Shown in pieces: positions 25,131 through 34,906 of a stretch of 64,000 nucleotides of DNA. The notes under the pieces are model-generated. The model had not been told where the DNA came from, searched no databases, and worked only from the letters and a program-made list of their open reading frames with translations. Position numbers and translations under genes: made by a program. Within the stretch, counting starts at the first letter, position 1. Every line of letters starts with the position of its first letter. This DNA is from Streptomyces ochraceiscleroticus (GTDB taxonomy: Bacteria > Actinomycetota > Actinomycetes > Streptomycetales > Streptomycetaceae), in contig NZ_JOAX01000008.1 of assembly GCF_000720485.1 (NCBI RefSeq), positions 261,509 through 325,508 on the forward strand, given 5' to 3'.

Positions 25131-26107
25131 CGACGCTCGCCCCCACAAAGACCCAAGGCAAGGCGGCGCCCGCCGCGCCGCCCGGCCGCCTCCGCCGGGC
25201 CCTGAGCACCCACTGGTACGCCTGGACCATGGTCGCCCCGGTCGTGCTCGTCCTCGCGGTCATCATCGGCTACCCGCTGGTCCGCGGCCTGTACCTCTCG
25301 CTCACCGACGCCACCGAGGCCAACGTCGCCCGCGACATCGGCATGAACCACATCCCGGCGACGTACAAGTTCGTCGGCCTGGACAACTACACCGCCGTGC
25401 TGAGCGACAGCGTCTTCTGGAGCCGGCTGGGCTGGACCGTGGTGTGGACCGTCGCCTGCGTCGGGATCACCTTCACCCTCGGCCTGGTCCTCGCCAACCT
25501 CCTGAACCGGAAGCTGAAGGGCCGCACCTTCTACCGGCTCGCGCTGATCCTGCCCTGGGCGATCCCGGCCTTCATCTCCGTCTTCACCTGGCGGATGCTC
25601 TACAACGAGAAGAACGGCCTGCTCAACAAGATCCTCCAGGGCGGCGGCATCGACGCGGTGCCCTGGCTCAACGACCCGACCTGGGCGAAGCTCTCCGTCA
25701 TCGCCGTCAACGTCTGGCTCGGCGTGCCCTTCATGCTCGTCGCGCTGCTCGGCGGGCTGCAGTCCATCCCCGGCGAGCTCTACGAGGCCGCCGAGATGGA
25801 CGGCGCGAGCGCCTGGCAGCGGTTCCGCAACATCACCGTGCCGTCCCTGCGCTCCGTCTCCAGCACGGTGATCCTGCTCAGCACGATCTGGACTTTCAAC
25901 ATGTTCCCGGTGATCTTCCTGCTGACGCGCGGCGGGCCCGGCGACGCCACCGAGATCCTCGTGACGTACGCCTACCGGCTCTCCTTCATCGACAGCCCGC
26001 GCAACTTCTCCGAGTCGGCCGCCTGGGGCGTGCTGATCCTGCTGCTGCTCTCGGTCGTCGCGGTCGTCTACCGGCGCAGCCTGCGCAAGCAGGGCGAGGT
26101 GTGGTGA
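25127..26107 (+). CDS. malF: maltodextrin ABC transporter permease MalF
   Basis: A 326-residue inner-membrane permease with six predicted helices. The EAA loop is ELYEAAEMDGASAWQRFRNI (about residues 218-237), the site that docks to the ATPase. The N-terminus lacks the large periplasmic P2 loop of enteric MalF, as is normal for Gram-positive carbohydrate importers. GTG 25127 overlaps the malE stop (GTGA). It forms a heterodimer with MalG. Confidence 0.94.
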   Translation: MTTLAPTKTQGKAAPAAPPGRLRRALSTHWYAWTMVAPVVLVLAVIIGYPLVRGLYLSLTDATEANVARDIGMNHIPATYKFVGLDNYTAVLSDSVFWSRLGWTVVWTVACVGITFTLGLVLANLLNRKLKGRTFYRLALILPWAIPAFISVFTWRMLYNEKNGLLNKILQGGGIDAVPWLNDPTWAKLSVIAVNVWLGVPFMLVALLGGLQSIPGELYEAAEMDGASAWQRFRNITVPSLRSVSSTVILLSTIWTFNMFPVIFLLTRGGPGDATEILVTYAYRLSFIDSPRNFSESAAWGVLILLLLSVVAVVYRRSLRKQGEVW

Positions 26108-26109
26108 CC

Positions 26110-26940
26110 ATGCGCGAAAAGAAGAGAAGCCCCCTGGCCTCCACCGGCCTGCACGCGACCCTCATCGCCGCCGCCGTCGTCGCGGTCTTCCCGCCGCTGT
26201 GGCTGCTGGTCACCTCCTTCAAGCCGAAGAACGACGCCTTCACCACCGAGCCGGTCACCGACTTCACGCTCGCCAACTACACCCATGTACTGGCCGATAC
26301 CTCGTTCCTGACCTGGTTCGGGAACTCCGTGGTGATCGTCGGCGTGACCACCGTCCTCGGCGTCTTCCTCGCCGCCACCACCGGCTACGCCGTCAGCCGC
26401 TTCCGCTTCCCCGGGATGCGCCCGCTGATGTGGCTGCTGCTGATCACGCAGATGTTCCCGGTGGCCGTGCTGATCGTGCCGCTGTACAACCTGCTGGCCA
26501 GCCTCGGCCTGCTCAACCAGCCGGCCGGCCTGGTCGTCACCTACCTCACCATCGCCGTGCCGTTCTGCGCCTGGATGATGAAGGGGTTCTTCGACACCAT
26601 TCCGGTGGAGATCGACGAGTCGGGCCGGGTCGACGGGCTCAACCCCTTCGGCACCTTCTGGCGTCTCGTGCTGCCGCTGGCCCGCCCCGGGCTCGCCGTC
26701 ACCGGCTTCTACACCTTCGTCACGGCCTGGGCCGAGGTCGCCTACGCGTCCGCCTTCATGACCGGCGAGGAGAACCTCACCCTCGCCGGCGGTCTGCAGA
26801 CCTTCGTCAGCCAGTACAACAACGACTGGGGATCGATGACCGCCGCGGCCGTGATCGTCGCTGTGCCGGCGGCCGCCGTCTTCGCCTTCGCCCAGCGCCA
26901 TCTCGTATCCGGCCTCACCGCCGGCACGACCAAGGGATGA
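26110..26940 (+). CDS. malG: maltodextrin ABC transporter permease MalG
   Basis: A 276-residue permease with six helices. The EAA loop reads IPVEIDESGRVDGLNPFGTF, slightly degenerate (EID-S instead of EAA) but in the right place. The family C-terminus GLTAGTTKG is present. The start is ATG 26110 with GAGG 10 nt upstream; GTG 26104, overlapping the malF stop as GTGA, is an equally reasonable alternative adding two residues. Its stop is 1 nt before the aglA ATG. Confidence 0.93.
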   Translation: MREKKRSPLASTGLHATLIAAAVVAVFPPLWLLVTSFKPKNDAFTTEPVTDFTLANYTHVLADTSFLTWFGNSVVIVGVTTVLGVFLAATTGYAVSRFRFPGMRPLMWLLLITQMFPVAVLIVPLYNLLASLGLLNQPAGLVVTYLTIAVPFCAWMMKGFFDTIPVEIDESGRVDGLNPFGTFWRLVLPLARPGLAVTGFYTFVTAWAEVAYASAFMTGEENLTLAGGLQTFVSQYNNDWGSMTAAAVIVAVPAAAVFAFAQRHLVSGLTAGTTKG

Positions 26941-26941
26941 C

Positions 26942-28537
26942 ATGAACCAGAACTCCACCACCCCTGCCACCGAGTGGTGGCGCCACGCGGTGATCTACCA
27001 GGTGTACCCGCGCAGCTTCGCCGACGGCAACGGTGACGGGATGGGCGACCTGGCCGGCATCCGCGAGCGGCTGCCGTACCTGAAGGACCTGGGCGTCGAC
27101 GCCGTCTGGCTCAGCCCCTTCTACGCCTCGCCGCAGGCCGACGCCGGCTACGACGTGGCCGACTACCGGGCCATCGACCCCATGTTCGGCGACCTGCCGG
27201 ACGCCGAGGCGCTGCTCCGCGACGCCCGCGAGCTGGGCCTGCGCACCATCGTCGACGTGGTGCCCAACCACTGCTCCGACCAGCACGAATGGTTCAAGCG
27301 CGCGGTGGCCGAGGGGCCGGGCTCGACGCTGCGCGAGCGCTTCCACTTCCGCAAGGGCCGCGGCGAGAACGGCGAGGAGCCGCCCAACGACTGGGAGTCC
27401 ATCTTCGGCGGCCCCGCCTGGACCCGGCTCCCCGACGGCGAGTGGTACCTCCACCTCTTCGCTCCCCAGCAGCCCGACTTCAACTGGGAACACCCCGCCG
27501 TCCAGGACGAGTTCCGCTCCATCCTGCGGTTCTGGCTCGACCTGGGCGTCGACGGCTTCCGCGTGGACGTCGCGCACGGCCTGGTCAAGGCCGCCGGGCT
27601 GCCCGACATGGGCCACGCCGAACAGCTCAAGCTGCTCGGCAACCAGGAGCTGCCCTTCTTCGACCAGGACGGCGTGCACGAGATCTACCGCTCCTGGCGC
27701 AAGGTCCTCGACGAGTATGCGGGGGAGCGCATCGCCGTCGCCGAGGCGTGGACGCCCAGCGCCGACCGCACTGCCCTCTACCTGCGCCCCGACGAGCTGC
27801 ACCAGGCGTTCAACTTCCACTACCTGAACGCCGGCTGGGACGCGGCCGAGCTGCGCGCGGTCATCGACTCCTCGCTGGACGCCATGCGCCCGGTCGGCGC
27901 GCCCACGACCTGGGTGCTCTCCAACCACGACGTCGTACGCCACCGCACCCGGCTCGGCGGCGGCCTGCCCCGCGCCCGCGCCGCCGCGCTGCTGATGCTC
28001 GCGCTGCCCGGCTCCGCCTACGTCTACCAGGGCGAGGAGCTGGGTCTGCCCGAGGTCACGGACCTGCCCGACGAGGTCCGCCAGGACCCCTCCTTCTTCA
28101 AGGAGAACGGGCAGGAGGGGCTGCGGGACGGTTGCCGGGTGCCGCTCCCGTGGTCCGGTACGCAGGCGCCGTACGGCTTCGGGACCGGTGGAAGCTGGCT
28201 GCCGCAGCCCGACGAGTGGGCGTCCCTGAGCGTCGCGGCGCAGACCGGCGACCCGGACTCCACGCTGGAGCTGTACCGCACGGCGCTCGCCGTCCGCCGG
28301 GAGCACCCCGCGCTCGGCGCGGGCGACACGGTGGAGTGGCGCCCCGCGCCCGAGGGCGTGCTCCACTTCCGCCGCGCGGGCGGCTTCACCTGCGCGGTGA
28401 ACACCACGGCGGAGGCCGTGCGGCTGACCGCCACCGGGCGACCGCTGCTGTCCAGCGGCGCGCTGCCGCAGGAGATCCCGGGCCACCCCGGCACCTACGA
28501 ACTGGCCGCCGACACGGCCGTGTGGTGGGCCGAGTGA
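26942..28537 (+). CDS. aglA: GH13 alpha-glucosidase (copy 2)
   Basis: A 531-residue cytoplasmic alpha-glucosidase, paralogue of the enzyme at 21996 (long identical blocks such as FYASPQAD and APTTWVLSNHDVVRH). Catalytic residues are Asp209 (GFRVDVAH), Glu268 (AVAEAW) and Asp330 (LSNHD). It hydrolyses the maltodextrins brought in by MalEFG, to whose operon it belongs (start 1 nt after the malG stop). Its end overlaps the start of a second lacI gene by 4 nt. Clear differences from copy 1 are an insertion in the loop around VAEGPGSTLRERFHF and a shorter C-terminus. Confidence 0.93.
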   Translation: MNQNSTTPATEWWRHAVIYQVYPRSFADGNGDGMGDLAGIRERLPYLKDLGVDAVWLSPFYASPQADAGYDVADYRAIDPMFGDLPDAEALLRDARELGLRTIVDVVPNHCSDQHEWFKRAVAEGPGSTLRERFHFRKGRGENGEEPPNDWESIFGGPAWTRLPDGEWYLHLFAPQQPDFNWEHPAVQDEFRSILRFWLDLGVDGFRVDVAHGLVKAAGLPDMGHAEQLKLLGNQELPFFDQDGVHEIYRSWRKVLDEYAGERIAVAEAWTPSADRTALYLRPDELHQAFNFHYLNAGWDAAELRAVIDSSLDAMRPVGAPTTWVLSNHDVVRHRTRLGGGLPRARAAALLMLALPGSAYVYQGEELGLPEVTDLPDEVRQDPSFFKENGQEGLRDGCRVPLPWSGTQAPYGFGTGGSWLPQPDEWASLSVAAQTGDPDSTLELYRTALAVRREHPALGAGDTVEWRPAPEGVLHFRRAGGFTCAVNTTAEAVRLTATGRPLLSSGALPQEIPGHPGTYELAADTAVWWAE

Positions 28538-29601
28538 CGCTGCCCCCCAGGCTCGCTGACATCGCCGCGCAGGCCGAGGTCAGCGAGGCCACCGTGAGCC
28601 GGGTGCTCAACGGGAGGACCGGGGTGGCCGGCGCCACCCGGCAGCGGGTGCTGGCCGCACTGGACGTACTCGGATACGAGCGTCCGGTGCGGCTGCGGCG
28701 GCGCAGCGCGGGACTGGTCGGGCTGGTCATCCCGGAGCTGACCAACCCGATCTTCCCCGCGTTCGCGCAGATCATCGAGCAGGCGCTGGCCGGGCACGGC
28801 TACACGCCCGTGCTCTGCACGCAGATGCCGGGCGGCGCGACCGAGGACGAGCTGGTCGAGCAGTTAGAGGCGCGGGGCGTCACCGGGATCGTGTTCCTCT
28901 CCGGGCTGCACGCGGACACCGGTGCCGACCCGGCCCGCTACACCCGCCTCACCGCGCGCGGCGTGCCGTACGTCCTGATCAACGGCTACAACGCGGACAT
29001 CCACGCCTCATTCGTCTCGCCCGACGACCGGGCGGCCGCCAAGATGGCCGTCACCCACCTCGCCGCGCTGGGGCACACCCGCATCGGGCTGGCCGTCGGC
29101 CCGTCCCGGTACGTGCCGTCCCGGCGCAAGGCGGAGGGGTTCACCGCGGTCATGGAGGAGCTGTTCGGCCTGGCACAGGGGGAGGCCCAACAGCTTGTGC
29201 AGCACACGCTGTTCAGCGTCGAGGGCGGGCACGCCGCGGCCGCCGCGCTGCTGGACGCGGGCTGTACGGGCGTGGTGTGCGGCAGCGATCTGATGGCGCT
29301 GGGCGTCGTACGGGCCGCCCGGCAGCGCGGCCTCGCCGTGCCGGGGCAGCTCTCGGTGGTCGGCTTCGACGACTCGCAGTTGATCGCGTTCGCCGACCCG
29401 CCGCTGACCACCGTGCGGCAGCCCGTACAGGCGATGGCGACCGCGGCCGTCGGCGCGCTGATCGAGGAGATCCAGGGAAATCCCGTACAGCGCACGGAGT
29501 TCGTCTTCCAGCCGGAGCTGGTGGTACGGGGGTCCACGGGGCCGGTGCCCGGAGGACCGGTCCGGCCGGCCGGGCGCGTGAGGTCCCCACACAGCGGGTG
29601 A
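28534..29601 (+). CDS. LacI family regulator (copy 2), contains a TTA codon
   Basis: A 355-residue LacI/GalR regulator closely related to MalR at 20894: same helix-turn-helix (VSEATVSRVLNG), hinge and sugar domain. GTG 28534 overlaps the aglA stop (GTGA), so it is the fifth coupled gene of the malEFG operon. Codon 111 (28864-28866, Leu in VEQLEARG) is TTA, a codon read by the bldA tRNA in Streptomyces and very rare in this window. Translation should therefore depend on development-linked bldA. It could be an autoregulatory sensor of operon output or a late-acting substitute for MalR; which operators it binds is unknown. Confidence 0.9.
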   Translation: MTLPPRLADIAAQAEVSEATVSRVLNGRTGVAGATRQRVLAALDVLGYERPVRLRRRSAGLVGLVIPELTNPIFPAFAQIIEQALAGHGYTPVLCTQMPGGATEDELVEQLEARGVTGIVFLSGLHADTGADPARYTRLTARGVPYVLINGYNADIHASFVSPDDRAAAKMAVTHLAALGHTRIGLAVGPSRYVPSRRKAEGFTAVMEELFGLAQGEAQQLVQHTLFSVEGGHAAAAALLDAGCTGVVCGSDLMALGVVRAARQRGLAVPGQLSVVGFDDSQLIAFADPPLTTVRQPVQAMATAAVGALIEEIQGNPVQRTEFVFQPELVVRGSTGPVPGGPVRPAGRVRSPHSG

Positions 29602-29657
29602 CCCCCGGCCGGCCGGACCGGGGTGTTGCCCGCTGAAGTTAACACCGTTGCAATGTC

Positions 29658-29698
29658 TTGCGAAAGGTCTTGCAACAACGGATTGCGGCGGCTAGAAC
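29658..29698 (+). promoter_or_regulatory. amylase promoter with overlapping LacI-type operator
   Basis: A -35 TTGCAA (29670-29675), a 17-nt spacer and a -10 TAGAAC (29693-29698) form a good vegetative promoter. The palindrome TTGCnAnA-N2-TnTnGCAA (29658-29675) overlaps the -35. A GTTGCAA half-site lies just upstream (29647-29653). This arrangement, with TTGC/GCAA operators on the -35, is what is known for MalR-repressed Streptomyces amylase genes. Confidence 0.72.
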
Positions 29699-29763
29699 TG
29701 CAACAGCCTTACGGGCATGGCGCGTTGCCGGGCAAGGCTTTCGTCTCCCCCTCAGGAGGAACC

Positions 29764-31149
29764 ATGCCCCCTCGCAGACCCCTGGCCCGCGGCTGTGCGG
29801 CAGCCGCCCTCGCGTTCACCGCGGCGGCCCTCGGCACCCCCGCCGAGGCCGCGCCGCCCGGCACCAAGGACGTCACCGCCGAACTCTTCGAGTGGCGGTA
29901 CGACTCGGTCGCCAAGGAGTGCAAGGACACCCTCGGCCCGGCCGGATACGGCTACGTCGAGGTCTCCCCGGCCACCGAGCACATCCAGGGCGGCCAGTGG
30001 TGGACCTCGTACCAGCCCGTCAGCTACCGGATCGCCGGCCGGCTCGGTGACCGCACCGCCTTCAAGAACATGATCGACGCCTGCCACGCGGCCGGCGTGA
30101 AGGTCGTCGCGGACGCCGTCATCAACCACATGTCCGCAGGGTCCGGCACCGGCACCGGCGGCTCCTCGTACAGCAAGTACACCTATCCCGGGATCTACCA
30201 GCCCCAGGACATGGACGACTGCACCGCGCAGGTCGGCAACTACCAGGACCGCTGGAACGTGCAGCACTGCGAACTGGTGGGCCTGGCCGACCTGGACACC
30301 GGCGAGCCGTACGTCCGCAGCCGCCTCGCGCAGTACCTCAACGACCTGCTCTCGCTCGGCGTGGACGGCTTCCGCGTCGACGCCGCCAAGCACATGCCGG
30401 CCGAGGACCTGGCCGCCATCAAGGGACAGTTGAGCAACCCGGGCGTGTACTGGAAGCAGGAGGCGATCCACGGGGAGGGCGAGGCCGTCTCCCCGAGCGA
30501 GTACCTCGGCAACGGGGACGTGCAGGAGTTCCGCTACGGCCGCGACCTCAAGCGCGTCTTCCAGAACGAGAAGCTCGCCTACCTCAAGAACTTCGGCGAG
30601 GGCTGGGGGTACATGGTGAGCGGCAAGTCCGGGGTCTTCGTCGACAACTGGGACACCGAGCGCAACGGCTCCACGCTCAGCTACAAGAACGGCGCGGACT
30701 ACACCCTCGCCAACGTCTTCATGCTGGCCTGGCCGTACGGCTCCCCGGACGTGCACTCCGGCTACGAATTCAGCAACAACGACGCCGGGCCGCCCAACGG
30801 GGGCACGGTGAACGCCTGCTGGCAGGACGGCTGGAAGTGCCAGCACAAGTGGCCGGAGATCAAGGCCGTGGTGGCCTTCCGCAACACCGCGCACGGCACC
30901 GCCGTCACGAACTGGTGGGACAACGGCAACGACGCCATCGCCTTCGGACGCGGCGAGGCGGCGTACGTCGCGATCAACCACGAGGGGTCGAGCCTGAGCC
31001 GTACGTTCCAGTCCTCGCTGCCTGCCGGGAACTACTGCGACGTACAGAGCGGGCGGACCGTCACGGTCGACGGCGCCGGCCGGTTCACCGCCACCCTCGC
31101 TCCGAACACCGCCCTCGCGCTGCACACCGGCGCCCGCACCTGCGGCTGA
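29764..31149 (+). CDS. amy: secreted alpha-amylase (GH13)
   Basis: A 461-residue exported endo-amylase that hydrolyses starch outside the cell. A 28-30-residue signal peptide ends near [11 protein letters not shown]13 motifs: DAVINH (region I), GFRVDAAKH with nucleophile Asp206, KQEAIHG with Glu233 and FVDNWD with Asp297. The last has Trp where many amylases have His (FVDNHD), as in other actinobacterial/animal-type amylases. Four cysteines near CTAQ and CELV suggest a disulfide. The length gives catalytic A/B/C domains and no starch-binding domain. The ribosome-binding site is CAGGAGG. It is followed after 23 nt by the pullulanase gene, so the two form a starch-degradation operon. Confidence 0.94.
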   Translation: MPPRRPLARGCAAAALAFTAAALGTPAEAAPPGTKDVTAELFEWRYDSVAKECKDTLGPAGYGYVEVSPATEHIQGGQWWTSYQPVSYRIAGRLGDRTAFKNMIDACHAAGVKVVADAVINHMSAGSGTGTGGSSYSKYTYPGIYQPQDMDDCTAQVGNYQDRWNVQHCELVGLADLDTGEPYVRSRLAQYLNDLLSLGVDGFRVDAAKHMPAEDLAAIKGQLSNPGVYWKQEAIHGEGEAVSPSEYLGNGDVQEFRYGRDLKRVFQNEKLAYLKNFGEGWGYMVSGKSGVFVDNWDTERNGSTLSYKNGADYTLANVFMLAWPYGSPDVHSGYEFSNNDAGPPNGGTVNACWQDGWKCQHKWPEIKAVVAFRNTAHGTAVTNWWDNGNDAIAFGRGEAAYVAINHEGSSLSRTFQSSLPAGNYCDVQSGRTVTVDGAGRFTATLAPNTALALHTGARTCG

Positions 31150-31172
31150 ACACCGTGAAGGAGACCCCCTCC

Positions 31173-33818
31173 GTGACCGGCACCCTCCGCCGAACCGTCA
31201 CCGCGCTCGCCGCGGCGCTCTGCGCCGCGGCGGCCGCCGCCCTGCCCGGCGCCGCGCCCGCGCAGGCGGCCCCGCCGCCCTACCCCGCCAAGGCCGAGGC
31301 CCAGTGGATCGACCGGGACACCGTCGTCTGGAAGGGCGCGCCCGACCCGGCCGGCGGCACCCTCCAGCTCGAATCCGGACCCGACGGCGACCGGCGGCTG
31401 CGCCTCGCCCCCGGCACCCTGACCCCCGACGAGCGCGCCAAGTACCCGCACCTGAAGGGCTTCCCGGCCTTCACCGTCGACCCGCGTGACCAGGCGGCGG
31501 CCGCCACCGCGCTGCGCGACCGTCTCGTCGCCACCCGCCGGGCCGCCGACGGCACCCTGCGCGAGGCCACCGGCGTCCAGATCCCCGGCGTGCTGGACGA
31601 CCTGTACGGTGCCGCCGCCTCCCGGGCCCGGCTCGGCCCGGTCTTCGACCGCGGCCGCCCGACCCTCTCCGTCTGGGCACCCACGGCCCGTACCGTCGCC
31701 CTCGAACTGGACGGCCGTACGGTGCCGATGACCCGCGACGACCGGACCGGGGTGTGGTCCGTGCGCGGTGAGCGCGGCTGGACCGGCAAGCCGTACCGCT
31801 ACGCCGTCACCGTCTTCGCGCCCGCCGCCGGGCAGACCGTCACCAACAAGGTCACCGACCCCTACGCCACCGGGCTCACCGCCGACGCCGAGCGCAGCCT
31901 CGTCACCGACCTCGCCGACCCCCGCCTCGCACCCCGGGGCTGGGACCGGATCGAGAAGCCCGGCGCCGTACCGCTGCGCGACGCCCGCATCCAGGAGCTG
32001 CACATCCGCGACTTCTCGATCGCGGACCGCACCTCGAAGCATCCCGGTCAGTACCTCGCCTTCACCGACCGCGCCTCCGACGGCATGAAGCACCTGCGTA
32101 CCCTCGCCCGCACCGGCACCAGCCACGTCCACCTGCTGCCCGCCTTCGACTTCGGGTCCGTCCCCGAGCGCCGCGACCGGCAGGCCGCGCCGGACTGCGA
32201 CCTCGCGTCCTACCCGCCGGACTCCGAGAAACAGCAGGAGTGCGTCGCGAAGACCGCCGCGAAGGACGCGTACAACTGGGGCTACGACCCGGTGCACTAC
32301 ACCGTCCCCGAGGGCTCGTACGCCTCCGACCCCGACGGCACGGCCCGCACCGTGGAGTTCCGCCGCATGGTGCAGGGCCTGAACGGCGCCGGGCTGCGCA
32401 CCGTCATGGACGTCGTCTACAACCACACCCTCGCGAGCGGCCAGGACCCCCGGTCCGTCCTGGACCGCATCGTCCCCGGCTACTACCACCGGCTGCTGGA
32501 CGACGGCACCGTCGCCACCTCCACCTGCTGCGCCAACACCGCGCCCGAGCACACCATGATGGGCAAGCTCGTCGTCGACTCGCTCGTCACCTGGGCGAAG
32601 CAGTACAAGGTCGACGGCTTCCGGTTCGACCTGATGGGGCATCACCCCAAGGCCAACATCCTCGCCGTGCGCAAGGCCCTGGACGCCCTCACGCCCGCGA
32701 AGGACGGCGTGGACGGCAAGGCGATCGTTCTTTACGGCGAGGGCTGGAACTTCGGCGAGGTCGCGAACGATGCCCGCTTCGTCCAGGCCACCCAGAAGAA
32801 CATGGCCGGGACCGGCATCGCCACCTTCGACGACCGCTCCCGCGACGCGGTACGCGGCGGCGGCCCCTTCGACGCCGACCCGCGCGTCCAGGGCTTCGCC
32901 TCCGGCCTGTTCACCGACCCCAACGACTCGCCCGCCAACGGCACTCGCGAGGACCAGCGCGCCCGGCTGCTGCACTACCAGGACCTGATCAAGGTCGGGC
33001 TGACCGGCGGCCTCGCCGACTACACCTTCACCGACAGCGCGGGGCGCCGCGTCAAGGGCTCCCAGGTCGACTACAACGGTGCGCCCGCCGGCTACGCGGC
33101 TGCGCCCGGCGACGCGCTGGCCTACGCCGACGCGCACGACAACGAGACCCTCTACGACGCGCTCGCCTACAAGCTCCCGCGGCGCACGAAGCCCGCCGAC
33201 CGCGCCCGTATGCAGGTCCTCGCGCTGGCCACCGCCACCCTCTCCCAGGGCCCGGCGCTCTCCCAGGCCGGCTCCGACCTGCTGCGCTCCAAGTCGCTGG
33301 ACCGCAACTCCTTCGACAGCGGCGACTGGTTCAACGCGCTGCACTGGAACTGCGCCGACGGCAACGGCTTCGGGCGCGGCCTGCCGCCCGCCGCCGACAA
33401 CAAGGACAAGTGGCCCTACGCCCGGCCGCTGCTCGCCGACCCCGCGCTGCGCCCCGGCTGCGCGGAGATCACCGGCGCCTCGGCCGCGTACCGGGACCTG
33501 ACCCGGATCCGCGCCACCGAGCCGGACTTCGGCCTGGCCACCACCGAGCAGGTGCAGCGGGCGCTGTCCTTCCCGCTGTCCGGGCGGGACGAGATGCCCG
33601 GGGTGGTCACCATGCGGCTCGGCCGGCTGGTCGTGGTCCTCAATGCCACGCCGGAGCGGCAGACGCAGACCGTACGGGACGTGGCCGGGCAGCCGTACGC
33701 GCTGCACCCGGTCCAGGCCCGCGGCGCCGACCCCGTCGTACGGACCTCGTCGTACGAGAAGGGGACCGGCACCTTCACCGTCCCGGGCCGTACGGTCGCG
33801 GTCTTCACCCGCGGCTGA
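31173..33818 (+). CDS. pulA: secreted pullulanase-type alpha-1,6-glucosidase
   Basis: An 881-residue debranching enzyme that cleaves alpha-1,6 bonds in pullulan, amylopectin or limit dextrins. The signal peptide is about 31 residues (ending APAQAAPPP). An N-terminal beta domain ([13 protein letters not shown]) and a CBM48-like domain ([19 protein letters not shown]) precede the GH13 barrel. VMDVVYNHT is region [12 protein letters not shown] carries the nucleophile (about Asp485), [10 protein letters not shown] the acid/base (about Glu523) and [12 protein letters not shown] the third Asp (about 656). GTG 31173 has GAAGGAGA 9 nt upstream. Co-transcription with the amylase gene fits joint digestion of starch to maltodextrins for MalEFG. 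Confidence 0.94.
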   Translation: MTGTLRRTVTALAAALCAAAAAALPGAAPAQAAPPPYPAKAEAQWIDRDTVVWKGAPDPAGGTLQLESGPDGDRRLRLAPGTLTPDERAKYPHLKGFPAFTVDPRDQAAAATALRDRLVATRRAADGTLREATGVQIPGVLDDLYGAAASRARLGPVFDRGRPTLSVWAPTARTVALELDGRTVPMTRDDRTGVWSVRGERGWTGKPYRYAVTVFAPAAGQTVTNKVTDPYATGLTADAERSLVTDLADPRLAPRGWDRIEKPGAVPLRDARIQELHIRDFSIADRTSKHPGQYLAFTDRASDGMKHLRTLARTGTSHVHLLPAFDFGSVPERRDRQAAPDCDLASYPPDSEKQQECVAKTAAKDAYNWGYDPVHYTVPEGSYASDPDGTARTVEFRRMVQGLNGAGLRTVMDVVYNHTLASGQDPRSVLDRIVPGYYHRLLDDGTVATSTCCANTAPEHTMMGKLVVDSLVTWAKQYKVDGFRFDLMGHHPKANILAVRKALDALTPAKDGVDGKAIVLYGEGWNFGEVANDARFVQATQKNMAGTGIATFDDRSRDAVRGGGPFDADPRVQGFASGLFTDPNDSPANGTREDQRARLLHYQDLIKVGLTGGLADYTFTDSAGRRVKGSQVDYNGAPAGYAAAPGDALAYADAHDNETLYDALAYKLPRRTKPADRARMQVLALATATLSQGPALSQAGSDLLRSKSLDRNSFDSGDWFNALHWNCADGNGFGRGLPPAADNKDKWPYARPLLADPALRPGCAEITGASAAYRDLTRIRATEPDFGLATTEQVQRALSFPLSGRDEMPGVVTMRLGRLVVVLNATPERQTQTVRDVAGQPYALHPVQARGADPVVRTSSYEKGTGTFTVPGRTVAVFTRG

Positions 33819-33845
33819 CCCGGCGGCCGCCCGGCCGTCCGGCGC

Positions 33846-34742
33846 TCAGGACGGCCCGCCCGTCCGTTCCCCCGGCCCGCGCGCCGCGGGAACGGACGGC
33901 ACCGGGGCCCGGACCCCCGGCTGGCACAGCATCAGCGCCAGGTCGTCCCGGAGCGGGGCCGCCGTGTGTGCGGTGAGGAGGTCCTGCAGCGCCTCGACCG
34001 CGTCGTCCAGCGTGGGCCGGGTCAGCGCCTCGCGGACCCGCTCGTCCAGCGGAAAGGGGTCACCGTCTGGGTCCAGCGCCTCGATGAGTCCGTCGGTGTA
34101 GAGCAGCAGCCGCTCGTTGGCGCTCAGCCGGAAGCGCTGCGGACACGGGACCGGCTGCAGGCCGAGCGGCGGCCCCGGCTCGTCGGGGGCCAGCAGATCC
34201 AGCCGCGCGCCGATCCGCAGCGGGGCCGGATGGCCGCAGTTGACCAGCCGTACCTCGCCCGGCGCGAACTCGGCCAGCACGGCCGTGACGAACCCCTCGG
34301 AGTCCAGCTCGGGCGCGAGCCGCTCGTCCAGCGATCTGGTGAGCTGGACCAGGTCGGGCGCGGTGAAGGCGTGTTCGCGGAAGCAGCCGATCGTGAGCGT
34401 CGCGAGCCGCGCCGCCTCCAGGTCGTGGCCGCGTACATCACCGATCAGCACCCGCGGGCCGTACGGGGAGTCCGCCACGTTGAGGAGGTCGCCGCCGAGG
34501 ACGGCGTTCTCGGTGGCGGGGCGGTAGCGGCCGGCGAGACCGACGCCGTTCAGTTCACCGGAGAGGGGCTGCAGGAGCGCCCGCTGGGCCGCGTGCGCGA
34601 CTGCTCCCAGCGCGGCGGCGCATGCGTCGTGGGCGTCGGGCACCGCAGACGGCGTCCGTGATCGGCGCTCCGCGAGTACGCCGCAGGCCAGGCCGGTGAG
34701 GAAGCCGCAGCCGTACCCGAGCAGCGCGCCGATGAACTCCAT
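33846..34742 (-). CDS. PP2C/SpoIIE-type serine phosphatase with membrane anchor
   Basis: A 298-residue protein: one hydrophobic N-terminal segment (residues 4-24, GALLGYGCGFLTGLACG), a short linker, then a SpoIIE-family PP2C domain. The metal-binding motifs are NAVLGGDLLN, IGDVRGHDLEAARLA, LLLYTDGLIEA and RDDLALML. Such phosphatases reverse anti-sigma-antagonist phosphorylation in actinobacterial stress and development circuits. No anti-sigma kinase or antagonist gene is next to it, so its partner is unknown. I chose ATG 34742; TTG 34751, after GGAGGGACGTGGG, is an alternative. It is convergent with the pullulanase gene. Confidence 0.86.
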   Translation of the reverse strand: MEFIGALLGYGCGFLTGLACGVLAERRSRTPSAVPDAHDACAAALGAVAHAAQRALLQPLSGELNGVGLAGRYRPATENAVLGGDLLNVADSPYGPRVLIGDVRGHDLEAARLATLTIGCFREHAFTAPDLVQLTRSLDERLAPELDSEGFVTAVLAEFAPGEVRLVNCGHPAPLRIGARLDLLAPDEPGPPLGLQPVPCPQRFRLSANERLLLYTDGLIEALDPDGDPFPLDERVREALTRPTLDDAVEALQDLLTAHTAAPLRDDLALMLCQPGVRAPVPSVPAARGPGERTGGPS

Positions 34743-34906
34743 CGCGGTCAACCCACGTCCCTCCCACGACCGGCGGTGGGACGGCCACTCTGGCACTGTC
34801 GCGGAGCCGCGCGGAAGCGGATGTCACAAGCGGGCGGCAGACGATCGCACCAGGTCGGGAAGTGTCCGGTGGTGACGCGAAAACGATCGCCAACGGAGCC
34901 CGGGGG

